A stretch of DNA of 64,000 nucleotides from Photorhabdus luminescens subsp. luminescens (GCF_001083805.1 NZ_JXSK01000001.1:434001-498000); one strand, 5' to 3'; shown: positions 31,134 to 41,630, numbered from the stretch's first letter. Numbers and translations: made by a program. Notes: generated by a model not told the origin, from the sequence alone.

Positions 31134-31880
31134 ATGACATCTCATACCTTAACATCGTTCGGTAGACAGATTAGCTCGCCTGTCATTGTTGCTTTAGATT
31201 ACGACAATCAGGATGCGGCGCTGGCTTTTGCCGACAAAATTGATCCACAGGATTGCCGTCTGAAAGTAGGTAAAGAGATGTTTACCCTTCATGGTCCGCA
31301 GTTTGTTAAGTTGCTGCGCCAACGTGGTTTTGAAGTATTTTTGGACTTGAAATTCCATGATATTCCTAATACCACCGCCAGAGCGGTAGCTGCTGCTGCT
31401 GAGATGGGGGTTTGGATGGTAAACGTACATGCTAGTGGCGGCGCCAGAATGATGACAGCGGCGAAAGAAGCTCTGCGACCTTATGGTCATGAGGCGCCGT
31501 TGTTAATTGCTGTCACGGTATTAACCAGCATGGAACAATCGGATCTACAAGGTATTGGTATTGATATGACACCAGCGCAACAAGCTGAAAGGTTGGCAAA
31601 ACTGACTCAGGCATGTGGGCTGGATGGTGTGGTTTGCTCTGCGCATGAAGCTCAGCAACTGAAAAAGGTTTGTGGTCAGAATTTTCAATTAATTACTCCC
31701 GGAATTCGCCCGACGGGCAGTGATGCAGGCGATCAGCGGCGTATCATGACCCCAGAGCAGGCGATATTGGCTGGCGTTGATTATATGGTTATTGGGCGCC
31801 CGATTACCCGTGCCGCTGATCCTGCGGCAGCATTGCGTCAGATTAATCAATCTATTGCAGGAGTTATTAATGCAAGATAG
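31134..31880 (+). CDS. pyrF: Orotidine 5'-phosphate decarboxylase
   Basis: 248 aa. The catalytic tetrad segment [10 protein letters not shown] (D71, K73, D76) and the phosphate-binding [14 protein letters not shown] loop are intact. It makes UMP in the last step of de novo pyrimidine synthesis. Its 3' end overlaps yciH by 11 nt. Confidence 0.97.
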   Translation: MTSHTLTSFGRQISSPVIVALDYDNQDAALAFADKIDPQDCRLKVGKEMFTLHGPQFVKLLRQRGFEVFLDLKFHDIPNTTARAVAAAAEMGVWMVNVHASGGARMMTAAKEALRPYGHEAPLLIAVTVLTSMEQSDLQGIGIDMTPAQQAERLAKLTQACGLDGVVCSAHEAQQLKKVCGQNFQLITPGIRPTGSDAGDQRRIMTPEQAILAGVDYMVIGRPITRAADPAAALRQINQSIAGVINAR

Positions 31881-32196
31881 TAATTCACGGTTAGTCTATT
31901 CCACAGACAGAGGGCGCATTCAGGAAGAAACAGTTAAACCTCAGCGTCCAAAAGGGGATGGCATTGTTCGTATTCAACGTCAAACCAGTGGCCGTAAAGG
32001 AAAAGGGGTTTGTGTAATTACCGGGATTGATACTGATGATGAAACGCTAGCTAAGCTGGCGGCTGAGTTGAAGAAAAAATGCGGCTGTGGTGGTTCAGTG
32101 AAAGAGGGTGAGATCGAAATTCAGGGCGATAAAAGAGATTTATTGAAACAGTTACTTGAAGCCAAAGGCATGACAGTTAAATTAGCTGGCGGCTGA
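31870..32196 (+). CDS. yciH: YciH, SUI1/eIF1-like translation factor
   Basis: 108 aa. Starts at ATG 31870 inside the end of pyrF, with AGGAG 8 nt upstream; a longer frame upstream is the pyrF shadow. The SUI1 core is visible ([40 protein letters not shown]). A homologue of eukaryotic eIF1 that can influence start-codon selection. It ends the conserved backbone block. Confidence 0.95.
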   Translation: MQDSNSRLVYSTDRGRIQEETVKPQRPKGDGIVRIQRQTSGRKGKGVCVITGIDTDDETLAKLAAELKKKCGCGGSVKEGEIEIQGDKRDLLKQLLEAKGMTVKLAGG

Positions 32197-32197
32197 T

Positions 32198-32224
32198 AGA
32201 AGGGCGAATATTCGCCCTTTATTT
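32198..32224 (+). terminator. pyrF-yciH terminator
   Basis: Perfect 9-bp stem AAGGGCGAA / TTCGCCCTT (32200-32219, 2-nt loop drawn; in practice a 4-nt loop) followed by TATTTAT. Confidence 0.8.
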
Positions 32225-32580
32225 ATATTCCTGATTTTAATTATTGGTAGTATTTTAAGATATTTAATAATAATATTCCTGACTATTTAAATTAAAATTT
32301 ATTAACGATAAAGAATCAAGTTTTATTATATGGAAATAATTTTATGATATTATTTTTTTTGCGCTTAAAAATAAATTTCAATTTTTAATTGAAATAATAA
32401 GTAAAAAACAGCAGTAGGAAATTTAATATTATTTTCTCATTTCTCTGATAAGATCATTATTTAAAGCTATTCTCATGTATAAATGAGCAGTTTTGATGAT
32501 AAAGGCAGAGAGTATTATAATTACTTTTTAAATCATAGAGATAACAATTTAAATCCATTTTTTTAGTAAAGAGGTTGACT
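32225..32580. other. AT-rich gap before the TetR gene
   Basis: About 80% A+T with long T and A runs. No gene or recognisable regulatory repeat was seen. It presumably carries the promoter of the TetR-family gene. Confidence 0.4.
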
Positions 32581-33180
32581 ATGGAGAATGATCGTTCTAC
32601 CATGAAAAACATGGAAGGTGAGCAAGTGCCTAACATCAGGGAAAACATGTTGGATGCTGTAGAGGAATTAATTTACACAAGGGGGATTGCGGCTACAGGT
32701 ATCGATCTGATAACGCGCACAACAGGTTCTTCACGTAAGACGATTTATCGTTACTTCGGTACGAAAGAGGGGTTGATTGAAGAAGTTCTGCGTCGGCGAG
32801 ATGAACGATGGATGCGGTGGTTTACTTCATCACTAGCTGAATATAAAACGCCTAAAGAGAAATTGCTGAATATTTTTCTGATATTACAAAGATGGTTCGC
32901 AAGTGATGATTTTCGAGGATGCGCATTTATCAATACATCCGGTGAGCGCCCTAATCCTGATGATCCGGTAAGAATAATTGCTAAGGAACATAAAGAGAAA
33001 GTTTTTACTTACGTACTTTCTATTTGTGAAGAAATATCGCCAGATTCATCGGTGGATTTAGCGAGGAAATTCCTACTTTTAATGGAAGGCGCAATTACAA
33101 CTGCGCATGTAATGAATGATACACATTTTGCTTTAGAGGCAATGAATATTGCCAGGGCATTGCTGAATAAATGCGATGTG
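32581..33180 (+). CDS. TetR-family transcriptional regulator
   Basis: About 201 aa, with the stop at 33184-33186; ATG 32581 follows AGAGG. The N-terminal HTH (about residues 20-60: AVEELIYTRGIAATGIDLIT, SSRKTIYRYFGTKEGLIEEV) is typical of TetR, and the ligand-binding half is LysR-unrelated and helical. It is 32 nt upstream of an NTF2-like gene that it probably controls. Ligand unknown. Confidence 0.88.
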
Positions 33181-33218
33181 AGTTAATGAAATTAAATTGT
33201 AATTAATCAGGAGACAAT

Positions 33219-33698
33219 ATGTCTGATACAAAAGAAATTCGCCAGCCGGTACCGCCATTTACCCGGGAAACTGCTATTCAAAAAGTCCGTTTAGCGGAAG
33301 ATGGATGGAATAGCCGTGATCCTGAAAAGGTTGCATTGGCTTATTCATTGGATACCCATTGGCGTAATCGTGCTGAATTTGTGCGTAGCCGTAAAGAGGC
33401 TCAGGATTTATTAACCAGAAAATGGGCGAAAGAGCATGAATATCGCTTAATTAAAGAACTTTGGGCATTTACTGATAATAGAATAGCGGTTCGTTATGCT
33501 TATGAATGGCATGATGATTCTGGTAATTGGTTTCGTTCGTATGGTAATGAAAACTGGGAATTTAACGAAGATGGCTTGATGTATAACCGCTATGCTTGCA
33601 TTAATGACCTTCCGATAAAAGAGTCTGAACGTAAATTTCATTGGCCTTTAGGTCGCCGTCCTGATGATCATCCTGGATTATCTGAATTGGGATTGTAA
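33219..33698 (+). CDS. NTF2/SnoaL-like protein of the DUF1348 type
   Basis: 159 aa. The cone-like fold signature is visible: [20 protein letters not shown], then [29 protein letters not shown], and [14 protein letters not shown]. Members of this family are small hydrolase- or isomerase-like proteins of mostly unknown substrate. A CAGGAG ribosome site precedes ATG. It pairs with the TetR gene. Confidence 0.88.
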   Translation: MSDTKEIRQPVPPFTRETAIQKVRLAEDGWNSRDPEKVALAYSLDTHWRNRAEFVRSRKEAQDLLTRKWAKEHEYRLIKELWAFTDNRIAVRYAYEWHDDSGNWFRSYGNENWEFNEDGLMYNRYACINDLPIKESERKFHWPLGRRPDDHPGLSELGL

Positions 33699-33833
33699 TT
33701 TAATCGCAGATATAAAGCCGTAGATTTGGTTGCCACCCTTTTCAGGAGACGGCCGGGACGCTGCCGATATGCGGTACTCCCTGCCGTTGGTCTTCTGATT
33801 AACAGAAGAATCCAGAAGGCCTGTACCTTGAAT

Positions 33834-35114
33834 TTATCGTTTTAAACAGGACAGATTTCGGTTAATGCAGTCCGTGACCTGATGAAGTTCATCAGTGGGA
33901 ATATCATCAGTTACATTCTGTGCAATATGAGCGAAGTTGGCGACGATATCCGCTACTTCATCAATGATGTTGTTCATTCTGGCCGACGTGATGCTCGCAT
34001 CTTTGGCAACCTTCAACAACATGGTGCGGGTGATATCTGTTCCGTGGCCAGTCACTGAGGTTTGATGCTGTCCGCCGGGGCCGTCCGCAAAGGTCAGGTC
34101 ATAGGCGGGGGAAACTATCCACTCATTGTTTTCATTCAAAATGAAGGAGAAATTCTTCACATGATCATCACGATTATGCATTAACACATTGAACACCATA
34201 CGCCGGGCCTGGATTTCTCGCTCAATAACAGAGCGCGTTATGGAGCCAGTCGCCCGTAAGATATCTATGTAATCCATACAGGGTAATCGGAAGTCGGCAT
34301 GTAGGGCGCCGGCCATACTCAGTACTGGCACTCGCATGCCATTCTCACGATCAAACCGCCGGACACCGAATGCAGCAAGTTCCCCTTCAAGGCGGAAATA
34401 GCGACTTGTGGGGAAATCAATGCCCGCCATTCTGGCGGTACAGGCATATGCTTCTTCAAGGGCGCAGACCCAAGGATTTTCCTCTGCTGCGGGGAATTTG
34501 ACCAACCAAGGCTCACTTCCTGGGAACGCAGTCGTTTTCATCTGGCTGGTGGATGGATTATATTCTACCTGTGCTTTTGGTCTGGCCCCGTGAGGCGAAC
34601 CGCCAAGCAGGAAAAGTTCACGCAGCGCCTCCGAGTCCTGACTAGTTACTTCCTGACGGATTTGTTGGGCCAGCCCGGTCAAGTTCAGAATACTATATTT
34701 GTCTTCTTGATCGTCTGGTAAAGGCAGAGTAGGTTGATAGGTTAGAGCCCCCATCGTGTTGTCGCCTAGCAATGCCAGGCGTTCCAGGACGGAAATCCGA
34801 CCAGGATCGATGTGATTACGGCGAAGGAACCGGTCCATAAGCAGCCGTCCCCACCCATCTGGCAGGGAATCTGCGATGAAGCCGGGGAGCCAGTCTTGAA
34901 AGTATTCAAAATTCGCGTAAGTATCAGTGGAAAGCGGTAGTTGTAGAGGCGAGAATTCGATGCCGTTATCAAGAGCTTTGTGGGTGTACTCAAATAAATA
35001 GCGGCCACGCCCGGTACTTTCGGCCAGATGACCCAATACCCACTGTTCTCCATGACCGTGGTAGATCACCTGTAGTTGGCCCAGTGACCGGTACTGAAAG
35101 TTTCGCGTCGTCAT
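33834..35114 (-). CDS. HipA-like Ser/Thr kinase toxin
   Basis: 426 aa. HipA N-terminal couple domain, then GGSPHGARPKAQV (nucleotide/phosphate loop), the catalytic loop HNRDDHVKNFSF (D316/D317, N321) and the metal-binding SPAYDLTFA. HipA toxins phosphorylate aminoacyl-tRNA synthetases and induce persistence. Its ATG overlaps the stop of the upstream HTH gene by 4 nt (35111-35114), the usual toxin-antitoxin coupling. GC content is higher than in the neighbours, suggesting a different source. Confidence 0.9.
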   Translation of the reverse strand: MTTRNFQYRSLGQLQVIYHGHGEQWVLGHLAESTGRGRYLFEYTHKALDNGIEFSPLQLPLSTDTYANFEYFQDWLPGFIADSLPDGWGRLLMDRFLRRNHIDPGRISVLERLALLGDNTMGALTYQPTLPLPDDQEDKYSILNLTGLAQQIRQEVTSQDSEALRELFLLGGSPHGARPKAQVEYNPSTSQMKTTAFPGSEPWLVKFPAAEENPWVCALEEAYACTARMAGIDFPTSRYFRLEGELAAFGVRRFDRENGMRVPVLSMAGALHADFRLPCMDYIDILRATGSITRSVIEREIQARRMVFNVLMHNRDDHVKNFSFILNENNEWIVSPAYDLTFADGPGGQHQTSVTGHGTDITRTMLLKVAKDASITSARMNNIIDEVADIVANFAHIAQNVTDDIPTDELHQVTDCINRNLSCLKR

Positions 35115-35473
35115 TTTTTTGCGTCTCCTGATTGATGAGCGGGGCCATTGCCGGAGGGTTTCCGCGATGAACGTTGGATTCGCCGAGCGCGCTGGCGAAC
35201 CGGCGCTTTCATGGCTTCGAGCTGCGCAATGCTGGCCGGTTGTAGCATAAACAGGGACTTAATTTCGTTCTCCAGCCGCAGAGCAAAGACGACCTTCATA
35301 AAATTCTCAAGCGTGCCTCGCCCGTTGGCTTCAAGTTTTTTGAGCGCAGAGACAGAAATACCGCTCCTGCGAGCCAGTTCTGTCTGGAGCATGTTACGTC
35401 GTAGCCGATGTTCCCGGAGACGGCGCCCAAGTTCTGCCAGCAACTCTGATTCGGTATAAAGCATTAGAGCCAC
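35111..35473 (-). CDS. HipB-like XRE antitoxin
   Basis: 120 aa from GTG 35473, which has AGGAG 8 nt upstream; the ATG at 35464 is an alternative. A helix-turn-helix lies at about residues 18-60 (RLRRNMLQTELARRSGISVS, ALKKLEANGRG), and the C-terminal tail is basic and Gln/Ser-rich. It should neutralise and, with HipA, autorepress. A GNAT remnant follows upstream. Confidence 0.9.
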   Translation of the reverse strand: MALMLYTESELLAELGRRLREHRLRRNMLQTELARRSGISVSALKKLEANGRGTLENFMKVVFALRLENEIKSLFMLQPASIAQLEAMKAPVRQRARRIQRSSRKPSGNGPAHQSGDAKK

Positions 35474-35799
35474 GAATACATCTCCTAATGTTCAATTTTA
35501 TGGTTAAGAGATTCTATTATACCTCTTATTTTGCCAAAATTTGATATTAAAAGATAATATCATAAGAGTGTTATTTGAAGCTTATAAATGTATTTTTTGT
35601 ATTTTAAAGCTTTGTATGAGTCTTTTATAAAATAAATGTCAGCGATATATTAGCCTACTGGTAGGCAAAACCGGTAATGTTTACTCGCACGTGAGCTGAC
35701 TAAGCATAAATCTATCGCGGGTAGTTCACGATGTTAAGGAAAAACAGAAACTGAGGGACGAGGATGATGTGGTTTTATCGGGATAGGCCATGTCGATTA

Positions 35800-35895
35800 T
35801 CCTAATGAATGGGCAGCTTGCAGTTATCTACAGCCAGTCGACCAAGAACGACTACCGGAGTAGAAATCACAGGATGATTTTTGGATGGTTAAACC
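35800..35895 (-). pseudogene. Remnant of a GNAT toxin-antitoxin acetyltransferase
   Basis: On the - strand one frame reads SKNHPVISTPVVVLGRLAVD, then NCKLPIH and a stop. PVVVLGRLAVD is the signature strand of TacT-type GNAT toxins. The acetyl-CoA loop that should follow is missing, and the frame is closed at both ends, so only this fragment is left. The surrounding 35474-35996 gap is otherwise without genes and carries no recognised site. Confidence 0.5.
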
Positions 35896-35996
35896 CCTAA
35901 AATAAGCAAATCAAAATATAGTTTAAAATAAATAAGGCGAGAAAACATTCCTCGCCTCCATTTAGTTTAGTATTTCAAGTAATACCAAAAGACCTT

Positions 35997-38900
35997 TTAA
36001 TTATCTATAAATAGGAAAGGGGCTATACCGACGATTTTTTCCGTTATGAGATTATGATGCAGATTTACTGCAATAACAGAATAAATTATTGCTCCGTCGG
36101 GCGTGAGGGTTGCCGATCGTTTTGAACGTGAAAGAATTACCGTTGGTTGTAGTTTGGGTTCATAACCACCGCCAAGGCCAGTATCATGTACTGATTTCAT
36201 GTTTATTCTATTCAATTCTTCACGACAGGCGACAAAGGTTATTTCATCATATTTTGCCATCCTTTCGTCGGTTCTCAGCAGCGTAAAAATATCGGATAAT
36301 TTTTTACGATTTCCAGCTTCCGGGCTGACCAATAGCGCGTCATATTTATTGATATTCGTACTGTCTGCTCTGTTTTTCCATATTGCCGCCTTCACTTCCT
36401 CATCCGGCATTTTCTCATAATATTTGATGCCGTAATTTCTTACCTTACCATGATTGGTTGTATTGGCTTCTACTCCAGTGGCTAGCAGATAATTTTCAAT
36501 ATCATTGGCAGCCATATTCTGAATATCGTTCACGGTAAATGTTTTATCACCTATTTTTACACTGGCTGAACCTGCTTTATTGCCTGATTCTATCGTTGCA
36601 TAAGGTTGTATCGTAAAGCCACTATTACCTAATGTGACATCAAAAGGGGAGTTTAATGGATTTTCCGGTGCTTCTAATAATGTCTGACCGTGGGGACCAA
36701 AAAATTGAATCGTTTTTCCCGCAGGAACTTGCGTCGCGGCACTATCAGAGAAAAAATAGCCATGTGAACTCAACATCAATTTATTCGCAGATTCATTAGG
36801 TACTGTCCATAATTCGAATGCGCCACCAAGTTCAATTTTTTGCGGTTCAAATTGAGGGTATTCTTTTTGTAAAAGCCCAATTCTGAATTGTGCTTTTGTT
36901 TTTCTAATATCACTTGATCCAATATCTATATCCAGCTCTGGCTTTTTATTGGTTTTTCGCCATTCTCTCACTCTATTACGGTAATCAGTAGCTGATTCAC
37001 CGGGCATTTTTTCAGGTTTTCCACTACCGACACCCATGACATTGCGGTGTGATTCATTGGTACTTATTTTGATGCTTGTCAATGGTATCTGACTATCGCC
37101 TTTACCATAATAAGGTTGAATAACATACTCATTTTCACCTTTGAACAAGGAATATTCAGCTCTGAATCTATTTTCTGTCAACAAGGCTGAATTATTTTCC
37201 AATAAATAGTCAGAATTACTGAAATCAAATAACGTATTTTTATCGTTGGCGTAATATTTTGTTCCCACAATCCGTGATTCTTCCAGCAAAGAAGAACCGC
37301 CACTAACTTTTTGATCAATTATTTTATTATCGATAGAAGTAAACCATGTTGGGTAACGATTATAATAGATATGTAGCATCTCATGATATAAAGCGATAGC
37401 CGGTTCACGGGAACGCCAAGGCTCCTCGGCAAGTTTCTCTTCTGTGCCAATCAGGTGATTCTCTGGATCAAAAGCAATACTGCTACCGGCACTATTACGG
37501 GCATAAAATTGACCATCCTTTTCACGCACAATGGCATCCATTGTCGGCGGTTTGATATTTAAACCCTGTTTTTCAAGTTCTTGAATAACGATATTTCCGG
37601 AAGGAATTTCACTTATTTCATCTAATACGTGAGTGACTTTATTAATAAATAGATCATTGCCTGTTATTGTGATCCCGACAGGGGGAATGTCTACACGGTT
37701 ACCCCCTATGGATGTATATTGTATCGTTTTTTGGATATTACCCGAAGAATACTTTGGCATCGGTGTGCTAGATATTTCTTCAATGGCAAGGGCGATTTTA
37801 TTGATTGCTGATGCATTAGGTAATTGATTTTCAATCGGATAGATTTCCTTCAATAAATAAGGCAGTTCGGTTTTGATGGCATTAATTTTTTCAGCCGAAA
37901 TACTGAGATTATTCTGTAATGGCAAGGTGACTTCACGTATCCAAGCTTGTTGGATATTCGCTACTTTTATGTTTAGTAGGGCTTCTTTATTGCCAAGTTT
38001 TAGCGATTTTTCCAAAAAATGGGTTAATGTATCAGTAATATCCGATAATTTATCGATATCATACTTTTCATAATTTCTGAATGCGGTATTGATATGAATA
38101 AATGCATCCACTGTTTTATCGTTATTCATATTACTGCGTGCTGCTTCAAGTTCCTGATCTATTTTTTTACTTTGTTCCAGAATAAGAAGTTTATTAGATA
38201 CATCGGTATGAGTAACCCAATGTCCATTTTTATCTAATTTCACCGCAGGCCAATAACTAAATTGTTGCGGATAAGCTGGGTTGGCTACGCGCCAGGTGTG
38301 GTTTGCTTCATCCCACTTGACTTGATAATTCGCGCCAGATTCCTTTATATAGTAGTTCTGCTTAACTGCTGTTTCTATATTAGCAGGGCGGATTGAATAA
38401 ATTCCTTTATATATTCTTTCATTTGTATGAGGTGCCATTCCATTGAGTGATATATTGCTGACTTGCCATTCATTTTTAAGTTTGCCAAGCCCTCTGGTAC
38501 TTTTGCTAAAAATATCAGCGAAACTTTTCTCAAGTTTAATGCTATTTTTTATCGCACCTACTGCGCTGACGACTCCTCGGTAAGTTAAGGTCAGCGTTGA
38601 TCTAATGGGTAAAGGTTCGATTAAATCGATTAATCCGCCGAGCAGAATGCTAGAAGATTGGCGTAAAGTGATTATGCCATGTTCTGGTAATGTTCTGATA
38701 ACTGCTGTAATTAATGCTCTTCCGGTCAGACCGGCTTGTCTGAGGCTCAATGTGGTTTGTGCGACTTTTGCAGTCATTGATTCAGTCAATGACATACCCA
38801 AGGTAGCAACAACTAACAGCACATTTGCTGTATCAAAGACAATTGAGCCAATATCTTCCCCAGTTAATTTATATTCACTATCGGTTGTTGCTTTATAGAT

Positions 38901-40898
38901 AACATTATAGAAAGGAATAAGAATAGTTGCTGCTATATGCCAGCCAGAGGTAATATCCAGCGCTTGTTTGCTTTTTATTGCAATATCATTTAAACCTTGT
39001 TGAATTATCGTTGTGGCAACAGAAAGTAAGTTCTCTTCTTTATAAAAATTAAATTTAGGTGAACCAGTGAAGCTAATTCCTACATTCATTCCTGAAGTTA
39101 TACCGTAATAATCATTCCAAAATGCGTCGTAGGAATATTTATATCTGCTTGTTTCTGCGAAACCACTTAGCGTTTTAGCTCGTTCATAGCCAATCGGAAA
39201 CAGTCTTTTTCCGGTATTGACCATCATATTTGGCATTAACATGCCAATGCCTATCTCCATTTTTCGCTCAATTAAAAATAGTGTATTGGGTTTGGACATA
39301 GCACGTAAAGTGGGTTGGCTATCAACTTGCTGTTGCGAATACTTTCTTGCTTTCACTCCTCCTTGTATCGTTGAGACCACCAACCAATTACCTTGATACA
39401 TTTTTATCATGGCGACATTTCCCATACCCTGTTCGACTGAATAGAGAAAAGCCTCTTCTGGGGGATTAACAATCTCTTCGGCCGTTAATTGCGCAGCCGG
39501 AGATGAAAGTATTAATCTACTGAGTGAAATGGATTCATAATGACTGTATTTGTTTTTATAGACATTGAATTGCTCATTAAAATTATATTGTGAATCAAAT
39601 TTATCTCTTTTTTTGAAATCGATAAAAGAAAAGTATCCTGCGGGTTTTACATTATTTTTATTGAAAGGATTAAGTTTTTGCTTGTCATTTTCAAATAATT
39701 TTATTGTTTCTAATGTAGAATACTTAAATGCTTGCTCTACATTAGCATTCTCTTTTCTCATTCGATAAATGATTGCTGCGGTTAAAATAATGCAGCCTTC
39801 CATTTCAATATGTTTTGATTCTTGGGTAAGAATATGATCAGTATCATAATGAATATTATGTTTTTTAAATAATAACTCAGCCTGATCTTGAGCAAAAATA
39901 ATATCGCGATAATCACCATGACCTTGAGTCATTTCTCCGACTTTAGGGGCAATCTGATATAATATGGCGCCTAATGAGGATAAGACTAATAAATGATACT
40001 TAGCAGCTTGTAGAGTTTGCAGTTCAAAAATATCTTTCTGGCTATATTCGGTACGATATTGTTTTTTTAATGTTATCTCCTCTTTGGCTAGTAGAGCTAA
40101 TAATATGTCATCTCCAATGCTGATACTTTGGTTGGTTTCTGGGTGAATAATCGGAATGCCTGGATGAATATTATTAACGGCAATTAAACTATTTACCTTT
40201 TCAATGCCTTCTTTATAGGATTTGAAAAGATCTTCTTTATCTTTGATTCTTTGGTTATAATCTGATTTTTCTTTATCACTTAACGCTACATTGCCATCTG
40301 ATATAAAAGTTAGCAATGTATCTGAATAGACCTCATCATCGATCTCTCCGGTAGAGAATGCCTGACGATATATTTTCAGTAAAGGTTCTTCGGCATTGAT
40401 ACCCAATTCATGCCATATGTCGACTTTATTTTGAACGGAATCAGATTTATCCTGATTTATTCTTGCTATTTTTTCATGAATTTCTATTTTTGATATTAAG
40501 ATATTGATTGCTGTATCGATATCAGGGCTATTATAATTTTTTATAAAAAAAAGATTGAATATATTGTTAATGTTATGCAATAACTCAGAATATTTTATTT
40601 CTGAATATTCATTGAAAACAGCGTCCACAGCTTGTTTTAATGTTTGTTGTAATTTAGTTGAGTATTCATTATAAGAAAATAAATTTTCTATAATATATAG
40701 ACTTACTTCTTTAATATCAGAGGTTATCCAAGTTGGATAGTCTTGATTGCCTTTTAGCAATGAAACAAATGGTTTATCATCATTTTTGTTATCATCTTGC
40801 TTATATTCCCAGTATTTCCCATTAACTACGGTATATTCCGTTTTTGTTGACTGATTGGCATCGTTTTTATCTGCGATATCATATTCAGAATGTGACAT
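35997..40898 (-). CDS. 1633-aa multidomain toxin with NleD/M91-like protease and Stv-like C-terminus
   Basis: ATG 40898 with an AGGAGG ribosome site. Residues 1-620 are helical and charged with no recognised domain. A hydrophobic, membrane-active looking stretch spans about 640-790 (GWHIAATILIPFYNVIYKA, SIVFDTANVLLVVATLGMSL). Around residues 1090-1220 there is an M91-like metalloprotease: GNDLFINKVTHVLDEI, then ALYHEMLHIYYNRYPTW with zinc ligands H1172/H1176 and catalytic E1173, and SLLEESRIVGTKYYAND. The region 1370-1600 resembles the Stv putative adhesin domain (MLSSHGYFFSD, FFGPHGQTLLEAP, DEITFVACREELNRI). M91 effectors such as NleD cleave host JNK/p38. No signal peptide. It lies downstream of the TccC gene in the payload region and is preceded by an ops-like motif. 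Whether it is a PVC payload or free toxin is unknown. Confidence 0.75.
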   Translation of the reverse strand: MSHSEYDIADKNDANQSTKTEYTVVNGKYWEYKQDDNKNDDKPFVSLLKGNQDYPTWITSDIKEVSLYIIENLFSYNEYSTKLQQTLKQAVDAVFNEYSEIKYSELLHNINNIFNLFFIKNYNSPDIDTAINILISKIEIHEKIARINQDKSDSVQNKVDIWHELGINAEEPLLKIYRQAFSTGEIDDEVYSDTLLTFISDGNVALSDKEKSDYNQRIKDKEDLFKSYKEGIEKVNSLIAVNNIHPGIPIIHPETNQSISIGDDILLALLAKEEITLKKQYRTEYSQKDIFELQTLQAAKYHLLVLSSLGAILYQIAPKVGEMTQGHGDYRDIIFAQDQAELLFKKHNIHYDTDHILTQESKHIEMEGCIILTAAIIYRMRKENANVEQAFKYSTLETIKLFENDKQKLNPFNKNNVKPAGYFSFIDFKKRDKFDSQYNFNEQFNVYKNKYSHYESISLSRLILSSPAAQLTAEEIVNPPEEAFLYSVEQGMGNVAMIKMYQGNWLVVSTIQGGVKARKYSQQQVDSQPTLRAMSKPNTLFLIERKMEIGIGMLMPNMMVNTGKRLFPIGYERAKTLSGFAETSRYKYSYDAFWNDYYGITSGMNVGISFTGSPKFNFYKEENLLSVATTIIQQGLNDIAIKSKQALDITSGWHIAATILIPFYNVIYKATTDSEYKLTGEDIGSIVFDTANVLLVVATLGMSLTESMTAKVAQTTLSLRQAGLTGRALITAVIRTLPEHGIITLRQSSSILLGGLIDLIEPLPIRSTLTLTYRGVVSAVGAIKNSIKLEKSFADIFSKSTRGLGKLKNEWQVSNISLNGMAPHTNERIYKGIYSIRPANIETAVKQNYYIKESGANYQVKWDEANHTWRVANPAYPQQFSYWPAVKLDKNGHWVTHTDVSNKLLILEQSKKIDQELEAARSNMNNDKTVDAFIHINTAFRNYEKYDIDKLSDITDTLTHFLEKSLKLGNKEALLNIKVANIQQAWIREVTLPLQNNLSISAEKINAIKTELPYLLKEIYPIENQLPNASAINKIALAIEEISSTPMPKYSSGNIQKTIQYTSIGGNRVDIPPVGITITGNDLFINKVTHVLDEISEIPSGNIVIQELEKQGLNIKPPTMDAIVREKDGQFYARNSAGSSIAFDPENHLIGTEEKLAEEPWRSREPAIALYHEMLHIYYNRYPTWFTSIDNKIIDQKVSGGSSLLEESRIVGTKYYANDKNTLFDFSNSDYLLENNSALLTENRFRAEYSLFKGENEYVIQPYYGKGDSQIPLTSIKISTNESHRNVMGVGSGKPEKMPGESATDYRNRVREWRKTNKKPELDIDIGSSDIRKTKAQFRIGLLQKEYPQFEPQKIELGGAFELWTVPNESANKLMLSSHGYFFSDSAATQVPAGKTIQFFGPHGQTLLEAPENPLNSPFDVTLGNSGFTIQPYATIESGNKAGSASVKIGDKTFTVNDIQNMAANDIENYLLATGVEANTTNHGKVRNYGIKYYEKMPDEEVKAAIWKNRADSTNINKYDALLVSPEAGNRKKLSDIFTLLRTDERMAKYDEITFVACREELNRINMKSVHDTGLGGGYEPKLQPTVILSRSKRSATLTPDGAIIYSVIAVNLHHNLITEKIVGIAPFLFIDN

Positions 40899-40945
40899 AT
40901 AATCCTCCTGGTTGATTAAATTTATTATTTATTTAGCTATATATA

Positions 40946-40953
40946 GCTACCGC
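40946..40953 (-). promoter_or_regulatory. ops-like RfaH site before the 1633-aa toxin gene
   Basis: On the - strand GATGCGGTAGCTATAT contains the GCGGTAGC ops core, 47 nt upstream of the toxin ATG and therefore in its untranslated leader. RfaH binds such sites during elongation to suppress termination in long operons. The same core occurs before pvc1. Confidence 0.6.
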
Positions 40954-41405
40954 ATCCATCTGATTTATAGAAATGATTGTTTATATAAAAATATTATTTT
41001 TTAATTTTAAAGTCACAATCGTAAGGCAGGGTGATTATAGTTGATCTTGGTTAATATCAAATATCAATTAATAACATTATAAAATTATTAATTAGTATAA
41101 CTATATATAAATATTTATTCATAGTTTTTTATAAAGTGGCTAAATATAATTCAGTATCTCCGTTACCAGTTGATAACTGGACTGAAAGGCTTCTGTGGCT
41201 AATACGGGATGTTTATTAAAGTTACTCTATGGTGAGTAGTAAACAGTAGAAATAGTAAATGTTTGTAAAGAGGTGGAGGGGGAAATGTTATCGCTATGAG
41301 GGGATAATGCTAATTAAGTGTTTTGATTGGAATACAGCCGTATATTTGGGAAATAATTTAATTAAATTACGGCTGCAAAATTTAAAATAAACTTTTATAT
41401 TAATT
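40954..41405. other. Gap upstream of the 1633-aa toxin
   Basis: AT-rich. It includes a perfect inverted repeat CAGCCGTA / TACGGCTG (41335-41342, 41368-41375) with a 25-nt loop. No convincing gene; the frame at 41294-41500 on the - strand lacks a ribosome site and a coding composition. Confidence 0.4.
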
Positions 41406-41630
41406 TTATCCGTTATTATTTTTATCGATATTAATTGCTGTGGACGCTTTTTCTGATGGCTCGCAAATGATCTCTTTTTCAATACAGACTTCGCTGTCAC
41501 AGCAATAGTCCTGTTTCATAATCACATGTTCGGCTGCTGATTCAATTAATGTGATTATTTTTGCAACGGTAGCTTCAAGATCGAGAAAAACAGGCGCCGC
41601 CTGAATGGCGGCAACACCTGAGTTGTGATG
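41406..41630 (-). pseudogene. Small cysteine-containing ORF without a start codon
   Basis: A 74-codon open frame on the - strand (stop TAA at 41406-41408) reads HHNSGVAAIQAAPVFLDLEA, TVAKIITLIESAAEH, then VIMKQDYCCDSEVCIEKEII and CEPSEKASTAINIDK. It has coding-like composition, but no ATG/GTG/TTG before an internal ATG at 41519, and a stop lies directly upstream. It may be the remnant of a small protein, or a 37-aa protein from the internal ATG. No family recognised. It lies just downstream of the TccC gene. Confidence 0.35.
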
